Assembly (NCBI GenBank): GCA_029216955.1
Contig: JANAVB010002199.1
Location: forward strand, 14,879,417 to 14,943,416
From: Iris pallida
Taxonomy: Eukaryota; Streptophyta; Magnoliopsida; Asparagales; Iridaceae
Direction: 5' to 3'
Length of the DNA stretch: 64,000 bases
In this document: piece after piece, positions 45,801 to 56,744 of the stretch
Position numbering within the stretch: position 1 is the first letter of the stretch
Layout: every line of letters begins with the position of its first letter
Program-made: the position numbers and the translations under genes
The notes under the pieces: generated by a model
Database searches by the model: none
Told to the model about the DNA's origin: nothing
Seen by the model: only the letters and a program-made list of their open reading frames with translations

Positions 45801-45935
45801 GTTGACTACAAAATGAGCTTCCCAGTAGCCTAGGATGAGATGAGCTTCTGGGATGAGATGAGCTTCTGGTTGTTATGAAGAGAATGAAAATTTTGGAGAG
45901 AGAAAGAGATTGTTTCATTTCATAGTTCCATGCCT

Positions 45936-45945
45936 CATTTTATAG
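45936..45945 (-). promoter_or_regulatory. TATA box of the transposase gene
   Basis: CTATAAAATG on the minus strand, 136 bp upstream of the ATG. The leader between them is rich in CTCT. Confidence 0.55.
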
Positions 45946-46263
45946 AAGATATGATATAGCCGTTGGAAATTAAAGTTGGAATTGGAACGTTGGACTAGCC
46001 GTTAGACTCAACAAAAAAAACCAATATAAACCCAATAACTAGAAAACCAACCTAAACCAAATAACTAAAAAACCTAAACCTAATAAACCAAACCATATTA
46101 CTTACTATAAAAAAAACGAAAATAAAATAAACCATAACAAACTGCAGCCCAAACCAATAAACCAAAACAAACTTCAACCCAAACCAAACCAACCGAAATT
46201 GGTCAAATTCCTACACAAGCAATGGCGGAAATTGGTCATTGCCTATAATCCGACACGACCTAT
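45946..46263 (-). other. MULE upstream region, no gene
   Basis: AC-rich tract with repeated AAACCAA and AACCAAA words. At 46218 a copy of GGCGGAAATTGG precedes the palindrome at 46264. This could be subterminal DNA of the MULE, but I could not match a second terminal inverted repeat. Confidence 0.4.
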
Positions 46264-46293
46264 GGCGGAAATTGGACATGTCCAATTTCCGCC
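46264..46293. repeat. Perfect 30-bp palindrome
   Basis: Half-site GGCGGAAATTGGACA followed immediately by its inverse. The half-site GGCGGAAATTGG also occurs alone at 46218. Confidence 0.9.
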
Positions 46294-46949
46294 AACACCC
46301 CTGTCGGAAGCTTTCGCTCTATACAAATTTTCAAAACTTTTATTGTTTTACACAATTTTATATTACTTTTTATCGGTACAGTAAATTTTCTAAAATTAAT
46401 ATGAACTCCTTCCCTGCTCTGTGGAACATTTTTGACCGATACAAAATGCACTTCCTGCTTCTGTGAATCAAGATTTACAGTATCTGGATCGGAATCGGAC
46501 CCTTCATATGAGTATCGAAATCGATGGTAACAATACTCAATAGTATCTACGATTTTGAATCAGAGTATCGAACTTTATGGTCTCGGAAAACAAATAAATA
46601 TAAATAAATATTAAAATTTTAGAAAGAAAATATTTAATATATTTAGTCATAATTCTAAGTATTTCATGTGTTGTTTTTCAGTAATTTTGGAATTAAATGA
46701 AATAGTAGTCACTCTTGCCGATTTATTTACCTACTATAGATAAGTTTTCTTCTTTTACATGATTTCACAACATTATTATGGTCTTACGTCCTTGTTGATT
46801 GGTTTTTTTTCGATCATTTTTTTTTTCTGAATCGACGGAAAAAGAGACCACAGTGTCGATATCAGATCGGGACACATATCAAATCCACACACATGTCCAA
46901 CCACATTCTGCACTACTCTCGTGCCACACGTTCGACTGCACTTCTCATT
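46294..46949. other. AT-rich spacer without a supported gene
   Basis: Contains GGTATCG- and GAGTATCG-type words at about 46490-46580, similar in style to about 5730-5800 in the CACTA element. About 46880-46945 is the left arm of an inverted repeat whose right arm is at about 47830-47900. Confidence 0.4.
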
Positions 46950-46957
46950 AGGAGTCC

Positions 46958-47138
46958 CAGGGGTGCAACTCGGGCGGGCTAAACCCGAGTCCGATCGGGT
47001 AAATCCGTTAATGGGTTGGGTTAGGGTTGAATATACTCGGGCCCGGACTCGGCTTTGGTTTTAAATATGTGAACCCGATCATAAATCGGGTTGGGTTCGG
47101 GTTCATGTGCCGGGTTACCCGAAGAACCCGAAATCCCA

Positions 47139-47228
<90 letters not shown>

Positions 47229-47571
47229 TTAAATCCTAAATTTCTTCACCCAAACTCTTCAACTCTTTATCCTAAATCTTATTTCAGTTTGTATTTTGTA
47301 ATGTTCAAGGCTTGATTGTTATTTGATTATGGGTTTACTATTACTTTTGTTTAAAATTGTTTCAATTAGTATATTAGAGCCCGATAAATCCGATGGACCC
47401 GACCCAACCCAAGTTCAACCCGAGCCAAATCCGATCCTCCAGACTTGGTCTTGGGCTTCATATGTTGAACCCGAGGTCGGACCGGGCTTGGACTCGGACT
47501 AGGCTTATGATTCATCGGGTTGGACTCGGGTTGACCTCAAGCCTGACCCAATCCGTCCGAGTTGCACCCCA
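46958..47571. mobile_element. Fold-back hAT-type MITE with (TA)n core
   Basis: It is flanked by AGGAGTCC at 46950-46957 and 47572-47579, an 8-bp target duplication as in hAT elements. The ends GGGGTGCAACTCGG and CCGAGTTGCACCCC are inverse. The arms consist of variants of CGGGTTGGGTTCGGG and their complement, so the whole element can form one long hairpin around (TA)n at about 47140-47224. Confidence 0.85.
47140..47224. repeat. (TA)n microsatellite
   Basis: About 42 TA units at the centre of the fold-back MITE. Confidence 0.95.
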
Positions 47572-48086
47572 AGGAGTCCTTTTCTTTTGGAATTTGAAAG
47601 TTACAAAGAGGTGAAAACACAAGAGAGCACCCAACTGTTGGTCACTTTTTAGTCCCACATCGTAATATCATATATAATTTTCAGTCTTCAAATTAAACTA
47701 TGTGCAGCACAGAAGCAGCCGAGCTCAGTGACGCGAGCTTGTAACCCAAGTGTTGAGTAGGGGGGCAATAAAAGTGACAAGGACGATTTTAGAGAATGGG
47801 GACCTGGATGGACCAGTTCGCGTGTGGCACGGGTGAAAGTGCATCGAACGTCTGGCACGGGAGTAGTGCAGAATGTGGTCGGACGTTTGTGGGGTTGCCC
47901 TAGTCGAACGTCACTTTTTGGTTTGTGACCTGACATTATTACATTTTTAACTTTCGTGTCACTTATTAATATAAATTTTGTACTTACATTTCGTTTTTTC
48001 TTATTTATTTATTAGACTTATATTTCCATGAAAAATATTCTTTTTGCTACAAAAAATATTTTCCGTAAAAAAAAATAAAATATAAG

Positions 48087-48342
48087 TCAAATAAATATAA
48101 AAATAATAATTATAAGAGTACATCCAAACTTACTCAGGGCTAGTCTGGATTGTGGCTAGTCCAGATTTGAGGATAAATTACTTAGGATAGTCCAATTTTT
48201 TACTCTTTGGCTGTCAAATAAATATAAAAAGACTAATTATAATGGCACATCCAAACTTACCCACGGCTAGTCCGGATTGGGGCTAGTCCAAGTTTGAGGA
48301 TAAATTATTTAGGACAGTCCAATTTTTTACTCTTTTGGCTGT
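48087..48342. repeat. Tandem duplication, unit about 127 bp
   Basis: Two units start TCAAATAAATATAAAAA at 48087 and 48214. Both contain CTAGTC(T/C)GGATTG and AGTCCAATTTTTTACTCTTT. The copies are diverged by several substitutions. Confidence 0.85.
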
Positions 48343-49785
48343 CCCAATCCAGGCTATCCAGCACCCCCTCCCCCCTCCCAAATTCCAATTTTTACATTCA
48401 TTTCAAAATTTTACTCTCTTTTCCCAAACATCCAAAAATCTCTACTTCTCCATCATTTCCATCTTCCCCATTTCCATTAAAATTCTAGTTTTCTTCTCAT
48501 TTTTAATTTCAGAGATGGCACCCAAAGGCTCCTTACAAACAAGGTACAACCCTACTACTTCATTTCTCACAAAAAAATGCATGGAAATGAACCCTAAAAT
48601 ATATTTTTCATTCTTCCTCACAAACAATGCATAGAATAAACCCTAATACTTCCTTCATCGCAAACAATGCATGAAAATAAATCCTAAGTTCACTCCAGTA
48701 TTTAGGATTGCCAGAAATTGTGGCAGTCCTGAAATAACTTGTTGTGTATAGCAAGTCCATTTCATGACTGCCACAATTTCTGACAGTCCTGTAAGGCTGT
48801 AAGTATTCAGGACTGCCAGAAATTGTGGCAGTTCTAAACTATAGGAGTGCCAAAATTAGATTATTTGTTAATTGAATTTCAATCCTCGTTAATTAAGTTC
48901 CTAAAATTAAATTTTAATTTTTGTTAATTAACTTGAAATATTTTTTATTTTATAGTTGCGACCCGAATAAGAAGGATCTTGACGCCGGTCATGAATTTCG
49001 ATCGCTCGATGATTACATTGTAATTTGGAGTAGGTGGAAAAGTAATGACCGACATGAATTGCTTCCAGGCAATATGATTGTAATCCTTTTGAACAGAGCG
49101 CATGTAATATGCTAAAATTTGTATTAATTGCATCCAAGCAATATGATTGTAATCGTTAGTCAATATTAGTTGTTTCTTTACTTAAAGACATACTAGTATT
49201 ATCTTATGGTTATATTGGATTCTTATCGTCCTAAATAAAAATTTTGAGGTTATTTTGAAATGTGATGTTATTAAACTCTACTTGTGTGAATCTATTGTGG
49301 TGTTGAAATGGACGAGTGTCATATTGCTTATCATATTGTCGTATCATATTGCGATTCATATTGCTGTATCACTTTGTGTATCTGTGTTTGTGACTCATAT
49401 TGTTATATCATATTTTGTATCCTATTTTATAGATATATATGCTGTAAAAATTTAAAGATTTATTTATAAGGTAGACTTATCTATAAGATAGATTTAAACG
49501 GAGCAAAATTGAGAGTCTTATCTATAAGATAGATTTAAAATTTTGAGTTTTTTCTAAGCCGAGTAGATAATTTAATTATTTTTAAACGATTAGATAATTT
49601 ATTTATCTCTAAAATATATTTAAAAATATTTATAAAGCTAACTTAATGATTATATAAAAATATAAAATCGTTACGTGACTTATGTTTCCATGATTATTAA
49701 AAACTTTTTTTTCCCAAGGTCTTGATTCGCGAACAAAACGAGACCTTCAGGAACAAAATTAACCTATGAGAACAATTGATCCTAT
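48343..49785. other. Spacer with inverted GACTGCCA units, no supported gene
   Basis: Three related units at about 48707-48732, 48764-48789 and 48812-48836 carry GACTGCCA..AATT..TGGCAGT in alternating orientation. An ATG with a short frame and a GT donor lies at 48515-48541 and an open stretch at 48957-49115, but neither shows a domain. The rest is AT-rich. Confidence 0.45.
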
Positions 49786-50095
49786 GGCCTCATTTGGTTC
49801 GCGGAATCATCGGATTGGAAAAGAAAAATGATTATTTTTCTATGTTTGGGTGTCAAAGGAATTGAGAAAGAAAGAAAAGTGATTCCCAATGAAAGAAAAA
49901 TTAGGGAGAAAAGTGATTCCATCCATCAAAGTAAGGAATCACTTTCCCACGTTGAAGTATTCATTTTCCTTTCCAAATTCCTTGGCATTTCTAAACATCG
50001 AAAAGAAAAATCAATGGGAATTGTAATTTTTCAAAGGAAAGGAAATGCAAGGAATTGATTTCCTTTCCCTTTCATTCCGCGAACCAAACAAGACC
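49786..50095. mobile_element. Harbinger/Tourist-like MITE
   Basis: Ends GGCCTCATTTGGTTCGCGGAAT and its near-inverse ATTCCGCGAACCAAACAAGACC give 22-bp terminal inverted repeats with a few mismatches. The right flank is TTA; a clean target duplication is not evident on the left. About 310 bp, non-coding. Confidence 0.75.
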
Positions 50096-50250
50096 TTAGA
50101 GTACCGGTTATGAGGGGTCCGATTTTTGGTGGTTTTCAAGTAGCAACTTTTAAACCAGTTCAATCCATGCTTTGTAATTCACTAACGAGCCGTTCTGAAA
50201 CTTTTTTACATGAATAAAATTAAATAGGAAAAGGTTTTAGTTGTTACAAT

Positions 50251-50966
50251 TAGGGCTGCAAATGAGCCAAGCCGTTCGCAGGCTGTTCGAATATCGGCTC
50301 GATAAAAGCTCGTTTGAGCTCGATTTGTTTAGTAAACAAGCTGAGCTTAAGCTTCATTTTCAGGCTCGTTTAATAAACGAGCCAAGCTCAATCTTAGAAG
50401 TACTCGGCTCGTTTAAGCTCGCGAGCTGGCTCGTTTATGAGCTTGCAAGCTAGCTCGTTTAGAAGCTTGTTTAGGAGCTCGTTTAGGAGCTTGTTTAGAA
50501 GCTCGTTTGTTCTTTGTTGAATTCTAATTTTATATATGTTTGTATAACAATATGGTTGTATGCATTATATATTTATATGTCCTTAATGATTAATATTAAG
50601 CAACTTCTTTAATTAATTTTTTTATAAATAAATTATTAATATTATATTTACTTGAATTCAAACCTAACTAGCTTGAAATAGAGTTCATTAAGCTTGAAAT
50701 CAAGCTTAATGAGCTTGAAATAAAGTTGAGCTAGTTTAAAATCAAGCTTAATGAGCTTGATTTTGAGCTTATCGAGCTTGTTTATCAAGCTTGTTTATCA
50801 AGCTTGGTTATCAAGCCAAGCTCAAGCTCAAGCTTAATATAAACGAGCTCGAGCCAAGCTCAAGCTCTAAAATAAAAAACTTATCAAGCTCGAGCTCGAT
50901 TAATTCTAGCCAAGCCAAGCTCAAGCTTACAAACGCTTGGCTCGGCTTGGCTCGTTTGCAGCCCTA
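50251..50966. mobile_element. Fold-back hAT-type MITE rich in GAGCTC/AAGCTT words
   Basis: The target duplication GTTACAAT is perfect (50243-50250 and 50967-50974). The 24-bp ends start TAGGGCTGCAAA and differ at one position. Most of the 716 bp consists of GGCTCG, GAGCTCG and CAAGCTT words arranged as inverted arms around an AT-rich centre (about 50520-50640). Non-coding. Confidence 0.9.
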
Positions 50967-51201
50967 GTTACAATTATATATTTTTGGTAAAGATATAAGT
51001 GGAATAAAATAAGAAAACCGCTCAAAACTACCGATTTGGGGTGTTTATAAAGCCGTCCAAAATTGTATTACACCGATTTTGGAGGATTTTTGAGCCGATC
51101 AAAACCAGTGCCGAAAAAAATAAACAAACATGAATTTTCACAAACGGTCGATTCAAAAACACCCCAGAATTGGTGAAAACACCGTTACCAAGCATACCCT
51201 T

Positions 51202-51448
51202 AGGCCCCGTTTGGTTCCCTAAAAACAAAAGAAAGGAAACCTTTCTTTTAAAAAATAATAACTCTAATTCAATTTTTTTTATGCTTGGAAAAGTCAAAAA
51301 AAATTAGGAGAAAAAATGAATCCTTGTGTGGATGGAGGAAATCTTTTTGTTTATATTTTCTTTCCTCTTGGAAATCGATTTTTTTCATGCACTTTTTCTT
51401 TGACATCAAAACACACAAAAAAAAAAAAAACTTTTTTAATATATTTTT

Positions 51449-51532
<84 letters not shown>

Positions 51533-51540
51533 TTGCAAAG
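51202..51540. mobile_element. MITE fragment with (TA)n
   Basis: The start AGGCCCCGTTTGGTTCCC is typical of plant Tourist-like MITE ends. I see no matching right end before the (TA)n tract at 51453-51529, so it looks truncated. Purine-rich and non-coding; the repetitive YIYIYI frames come from (TA)n. Confidence 0.5.
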
Positions 51541-51578
51541 TAGGTCAATAATTATTCTCTGCTATCACATGTTAAACC

Positions 51579-52056
51579 TGTTGGAATTATTCAATAATAT
51601 GGGCCACACATGTAAAATTAATTGTGTTGGGCTATCTAAATAATTAAGCCAAATTAAAGTGGTCTATTTGGAAATTGGCTTAAGGGTATAATTATCATGG
51701 AATTAATGTGTAGATACCGGAGATAATTCTAATTTGATGAGGGGCCAAATTAGAAATATTAACACATATATAAATATGTGTATTCATTAGGGTTATGGTC
51801 CCCAACTCATACGGCCACCAAAGAGAATGTTCTCTCTTTTTATCTTCTGCATCCCCATCAACAGAAAGAGAGGGACAAAGGATTCGGATTCACCTTTGTC
51901 ACTAAGGGTCGTAGCAAGTTGGAAGATCGAACCCAATAAAGAGACGATCGCTTCAAGATCCATCAAGCCTAGCAATGGATTCAGGTACGCTTCTGCAATC
52001 AATTTAATTTATGTTCTTGATCTCATGAATCGACAGGGCAAAATAAAGATCTAACA
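51579..52056 (+). mobile_element. 5' LTR of the Ty1/copia element
   Basis: 478 bp from TGTTGGAATT to GATCTAACA, with AATAAAG near the end, followed 2 nt later by an initiator-Met primer site. The matching 3' LTR is not in the window. Confidence 0.85.
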
Positions 52057-52058
52057 AG

Positions 52059-52073
52059 TGGTATCAGAGCCTC
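52059..52073 (+). other. Primer binding site of the copia element
   Basis: TGGTATCAGAGCCTC matches the 3' end of initiator tRNA-Met. Confidence 0.9.
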
Positions 52074-52568
52074 CCTGTTTGATTTATGAGTTCGAAGTTT
52101 CAAATTTAATTTTTGTTGTTGTTTAGAAACCCTAAATCGTTAGATTTAATTTAAATTAGGGTTTCGATTGTTTCTGCATGACTTCCCAATGGCTTATGGT
52201 TTATGATTTATGAGTTAAGATATGGCGGCTTCTTTAATTAGAACATCTTCCGGCTCCCTGTCCAAGCCGAACTGTCCCCATTGGTTACGTCATGATTTCT
52301 TCACAATTTCTGTGGTACTTGCTTTGGTTCCATATGCAAGATTTGATGTGCTAAGGAAGAAAGAAAGAAAGAAAGATGTTAATGATGGATTATTAATGTG
52401 AGATTTTAACCATGACCTAGCATGTTGCATGCTCGGTTGCTTTTAGTATATGCAACAATATATCTTATTTGATATATATACTTTTAGCATTATCTATTCT
52501 TTTATGCTCGATGGTGGTGTGTAATGCATGCTCGGTTGCTTTTAGTATATGCAACAGTATATCTTTTT

Positions 52569-52644
<76 letters not shown>

Positions 52645-52972
52645 TAGTCATAACCCGTGCCCATAGGGCATGGTTCATTTAAGGTATTCCCCCTCAAAAT
52701 CTTGGACCCCCAATTTTAAACGAACAATAATAATTATGAGGCCCCCACTCTCAATAATGCTCATCCACAACCATTATGAGTGCAAACCCCACTCTTTGGA
52801 TTCCCCATAAAACCCCACTCTCAATAATGCTCATCCACAACCATTATGAGTGCAAACCCCACTATTTGGATTCCCCATAAAATCCCACAACCGTTGATTC
52901 ACCAAGATTAAATCCCAACCACTCTTTATCTTGGCACAGTCAGCCCTAGGATTCAAAAACCTTTGTGTTTTG

Positions 52973-53062
<90 letters not shown>

Positions 53063-53789
53063 ATGCATATATTTGGTCAATAGATTATCTCTTTTTTTTA
53101 ATATATTCCAGCACTCAATTTTTTTTAAAGTTATTCAAAAGATTCACTTGCTTATTATGTAGCAGATAAATTTTGGTGTAATCTTTATAGATTATTTGAT
53201 ATAATCTTTTGATGCATGATATTCAGTGGAATCTAATCTGTCGATTATTGATTATTTACATTTTTTAAATATACATGTACATAAAGTTTTGGACATGATT
53301 CAATTTTGTAAAATTTAGTCAACATTCAAAAATTTTGGTACCTTTTGTGACTAGCAATAGTTGTCTAATATTCTAAGTAGGCTCATTGAAACAAGATGTC
53401 GCCAAAGTGACCTCTCTTGCGTAGATAGCCTATGAGGGATATCGGATGTTTGTGTGTGTATATTCATGCGGGTATTAGTCGGCCCAAAGGAAGGTTAATA
53501 CTTGGCCGAATTGCACACATACTTGTGGTGATAAATGTGTGACAATTATACGGTCTACATGTGAATAATAACCCGATTCAAAGATAGGCTTATTATTTGA
53601 CATGACTTATTGTCAACGTTTGATCACTACACCAAGAGTACCACTTGCAGTTAGTATCACTGTCCAAAGACTTGATATTAATGATGCACTAGGTATCTTG
53701 AGATGGGGTTCACCATTATTTGAATTTGTTTGACTATCTTTTATTCTTTGGTTATTAATTAGAGCATATTTGTTTATTTATTTTTGTTC
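52074..53789 (+). other. Copia leader region with microsatellites and insertions
   Basis: It holds a 40-bp duplicated block (GCATGCTCGGTTGCTTTTAG at about 52428 and 52526), (TA)n at 52571-52643 and 52977-53058, and a 70-bp tandem duplication between them. The segment starting ACTAGTCATAACCCGTGC after the first (TA)n looks like a separate small repeat inserted in TA-rich DNA. No gene is visible. Confidence 0.55.
52743..52882. repeat. 70-bp tandem duplication
   Basis: Two copies of a unit starting CCCCACTCTCAATAATGCTC at 52743 and 52813, differing at about two positions. Confidence 0.9.
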
Positions 53790-54934
53790 TCTTTTCAGTT
53801 AATGTTGCTATAATATCTGCCAATACGAATTCAATTTCCATGCTTAATGGGATAAATTTTAAGGGCAAAAAGAAAAGAAATACAGAAGATGCTGAGGTCC
53901 TAGCTCAAAAGAAACAACAATATAAAACTAAGGGTTGTTTCTTTTGTAACAAGTTAGAACACATAAGAAAAAGTACATTTCTCAATTTGGTCTGTTCTGA
54001 GGTTAATTTAGCTTCAGTACCTAGAAACACATGGTGGTTAGATTCTGGTGCTACTACCCACATTAGTGTTTCTAGACAAGGTTGTCTGAGCTATCAAAAG
54101 CCAATTGATGGTGAAAGATACATCTATGTGGGTGACGGCAAGTCGGTAGAAGTGGAAGCAATAGGACATTTTAGGTTATTATTGGGAACCGGTTATTATT
54201 TGGATTTGATAGACACTTTTATTGTACCATCTTTTAGACGGAATTTAGTTTCAATTTTCTTACTAGACAAATCTAGTTACCATTGTTTATTTGGAAACAA
54301 TAAGTTTAGTCTATCTTTAAATTCAAATATTGTTGGTAATGGTTTCCTTAATGTTTATGATAACCTATATTCACTTGAAACTATTGCATCTTACAATGAA
54401 ACCTTGCATGTGGAGTCACGTGGTACTAAACGCAAAATTAATAATGAAAATTCAGCCTCATTATGGCACAAGCGATTAGGTCACATCTCTAGAAATGGAG
54501 TTGAACGACTTGTGTCTGATGGGATTTTAGATTCCCTTGATTTCACAGACTTTAATGTCTGTGTTGAATGTGTAAAGGGAAAACAGACCAAAACAAAAAG
54601 ATTAGGTGCCAATAGGTCTACAGAAGTCTTAGAATTGATTCATACTGATATCTGTGGACCATTCCCTTCGGCTTCTTGGAATGGTCAAGAATATTTTATA
54701 TCATTCATAGACGACTATTCTAGATACGGCTACCTATATCTCATTCATGAGAAATCACAGTCTTTGGATGTATTCAAATCATTTAAAGCTGAAGTTGAGA
54801 ACCAACTCAACAGAAGAATAAAAGTCGTCAGGTCTGTCCGTGGTGGAGAATACTACGGTAGATCTGATGGATCAGGTGAACAACGTCCAGGACCGTTTGC
54901 TAAATTCCTAGAGGAATGTGGAATCGTCCCATAG
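53790..54934 (+). pseudogene. Copia gag remnant, protease and N-terminal integrase
   Basis: The frame shows a gag start-like LNGINFKG and then jumps to the lysine-rich region before the zinc knuckle (CFFCNKLEHIRKS, with the knuckle's Gly and last Cys changed). Several hundred gag residues are thus deleted. The protease motif is WWLDSGATTHIS (Asp 68 of the frame from 53840). The integrase zinc region (HKRLGH ... CVECVKGK) and the first two catalytic aspartates (HTDICGP and FIDDYSR) follow. A TAG at 54932 stops the frame; the sequence continues in the same frame at 54935. Confidence 0.88.
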
Positions 54935-56744
54935 TACACCATGCCAGGATCACCTAGCATGAATGGTGTAGCTGAAAGACGAAATAGGACTCTTAAGGAT
55001 ATGGTGAGGAGTATGATTAGTCATTCTACCTTACCAGAGTCACTCTGGGGTGAAGCACTTAAAACAGCAGCTTACATTCTGAATAGAGTGCCAACTAAAG
55101 CGGCTGCAAAAACACCTTATGAGCTTTGGATAGACAGAAAACCTAGTTTGAAGCATTTACATATTTGGTGTTGTCCAGCTGAGGCAAGGCCTTATAGGCC
55201 ATATGAAAAGAAATTGGACCCCAAAACTGTAAGCAGCTACTTTATTGGCTATGCAGAGCGATCAAAGGGTTATAAATTTTACGATCCCACAAAAAGGACA
55301 ATTTTTGAGACGGGAACTGCTATATTTTTTGAGGATGTTGAGTTTGGGGGAAGAAATAAAGTTAGGGACATTGTATTTGAGGAGGAATCGGTTACGATCC
55401 CTACTATCACTTTTGACGATGTGCAGGTTTCTGTACCTGTCATTGATCAAGAAGTGAATCCGGAACCTCAACAAGACAATGTTGATTTACCTCTACCAGT
55501 CGATGTTGAGCTACCTCAACAAGACAACATAGAGGCACCCCCCATTCAAGATGAGGCAGTTGTTCCTGAGGAACAAACTCAACAACCTCAAGAATTGATG
55601 CCATTAAGACGGTCTACTAGAGAAAGGAGAAATACAATTTCGGATGATTTTATTATATTTCTCCAGGAACATGAAGAAGACCATGGAATATTGGAAGATG
55701 ATCCAATCAACTTCCGTCAGGCCATGGAAAGTTCCAATTCTCAAAAGTGGATTGATGCAATGAATGAGGAGTATAAGTCCATGCAAGACAATAAAGTTTG
55801 GGAACTTGTCCCATTACCAAAAGATGTGAAGCCCATTGGTTGTAAATGGATATTTAAAACCAAGAAGGATTCGAAGGGTAATGTGGATAAGTATAAAGCA
55901 CGTCTTGTAGCTAAAGGCTTTACTCAAAAGGAAGGGATTGATTTTAAAGAGACTTTCTCTCCGATTTCTTCGAAAGACTCTTTTAGAACAATCATGGCAC
56001 TTGTTGCACATTTTGATCTTGAGTTACATCAAATGGATGTCAAAACGGCATTTCTCAAGGGCAACATTGACGAAACTATTTATATGGTGCAGCCAGAAAA
56101 CTTTGTGTCGGGAGATCCAAAGAATATGGTTTGCAAATTGACAAAATCCATTTATGGACTCAAGCAAGCTTCTCGTCAGTGGTACTATAAATTTCACCAA
56201 GTTGTTACCTCGTTTGGTTTTGAGGTTAACGTTGTTGAAGATTGTGTGTATCACAAATTCAGTGGGAGTAAAATTATTTTTTTGGTTTTGTATGTTGATG
56301 ACATACTGCTTGCCACAAATGATATAGGCATATTGCATGACACTAAGAAATTTCTATCAAATAACTTTGAGATGAAAGATCTTGGTGACGCCTCTTTTGT
56401 ATTAGGAATTCAAATACATCGAGATCGTTCTCGAGATATTCTTGGATTATCACAAAAGAGCTATATCGATAAAGTGCTTAAAAGATTTGGCATGCAAGGA
56501 TGCAAACCAGGTGACACCCCAGTCGCTAAAGGAGACAAGTTCAGTCTCAATCAGTGCCCTAAAAATAGCCTTGAAATTAAGAAAATGCAATTGATCCCCT
56601 ATTCATCAGCTGTGGGGAGTCTAATGTATGCTCAGGTATGTACGCGTCCGGATATTGCGTACATAGTTGGAATTCTAGGCAGATATTTAAGTAATCCTGG
56701 GATGGATCATTGGAAAGCAGCCAAATGGGTCATGAGATACTTAC
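54935..56744 (+). pseudogene. Copia integrase C-terminus and reverse transcriptase, cut by element F
   Basis: It continues the frame after the TAG at 54932. The integrase glutamate lies in [11 protein letters not shown]. After a proline- and acid-rich linker (about 55380-55600), RT begins with [12 protein letters not shown], has [14 protein letters not shown] and the active site YVDD (codon 451 of the 54941 frame, about 56291). It runs to [13 protein letters not shown] and the start of the RNase H connection. The frame stops at the F LTR at 56745, so RNase H is missing here; its remainder should lie beyond 64000. Protein similarity is to common plant Ty1/copia polyproteins; the lineage was not resolved. 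Confidence 0.88.
56740..56744 (+). repeat. Target site of element F (left copy)
   Basis: CTTAC precedes the F LTR. The two bases after the 3' LTR at 63999-64000 are CT, which agrees as far as the window goes. Confidence 0.6.

Larger units (their letters stand above)
46880..47900. repeat. Inverted repeat arms enclosing the MITE
   Basis: Words at about 46900-46940 (CCACATTCTGCACTACTCTCGTGCC) recur inverted at about 47855-47885. This suggests an older fold-back element into which the hAT MITE inserted. Confidence 0.6.

Noticed and set aside
47027..47239. Open frames made of YIYIYI repeats here and at 51269-51548 and 52469-52666
   Set aside because: They are translations of (TA)n microsatellites with no start context or domain.
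48515..48541. First exon of a host gene (ATG with GT donor)
   Set aside because: There is no acceptor or further exon with recognisable protein, and the surroundings are repeat-rich.
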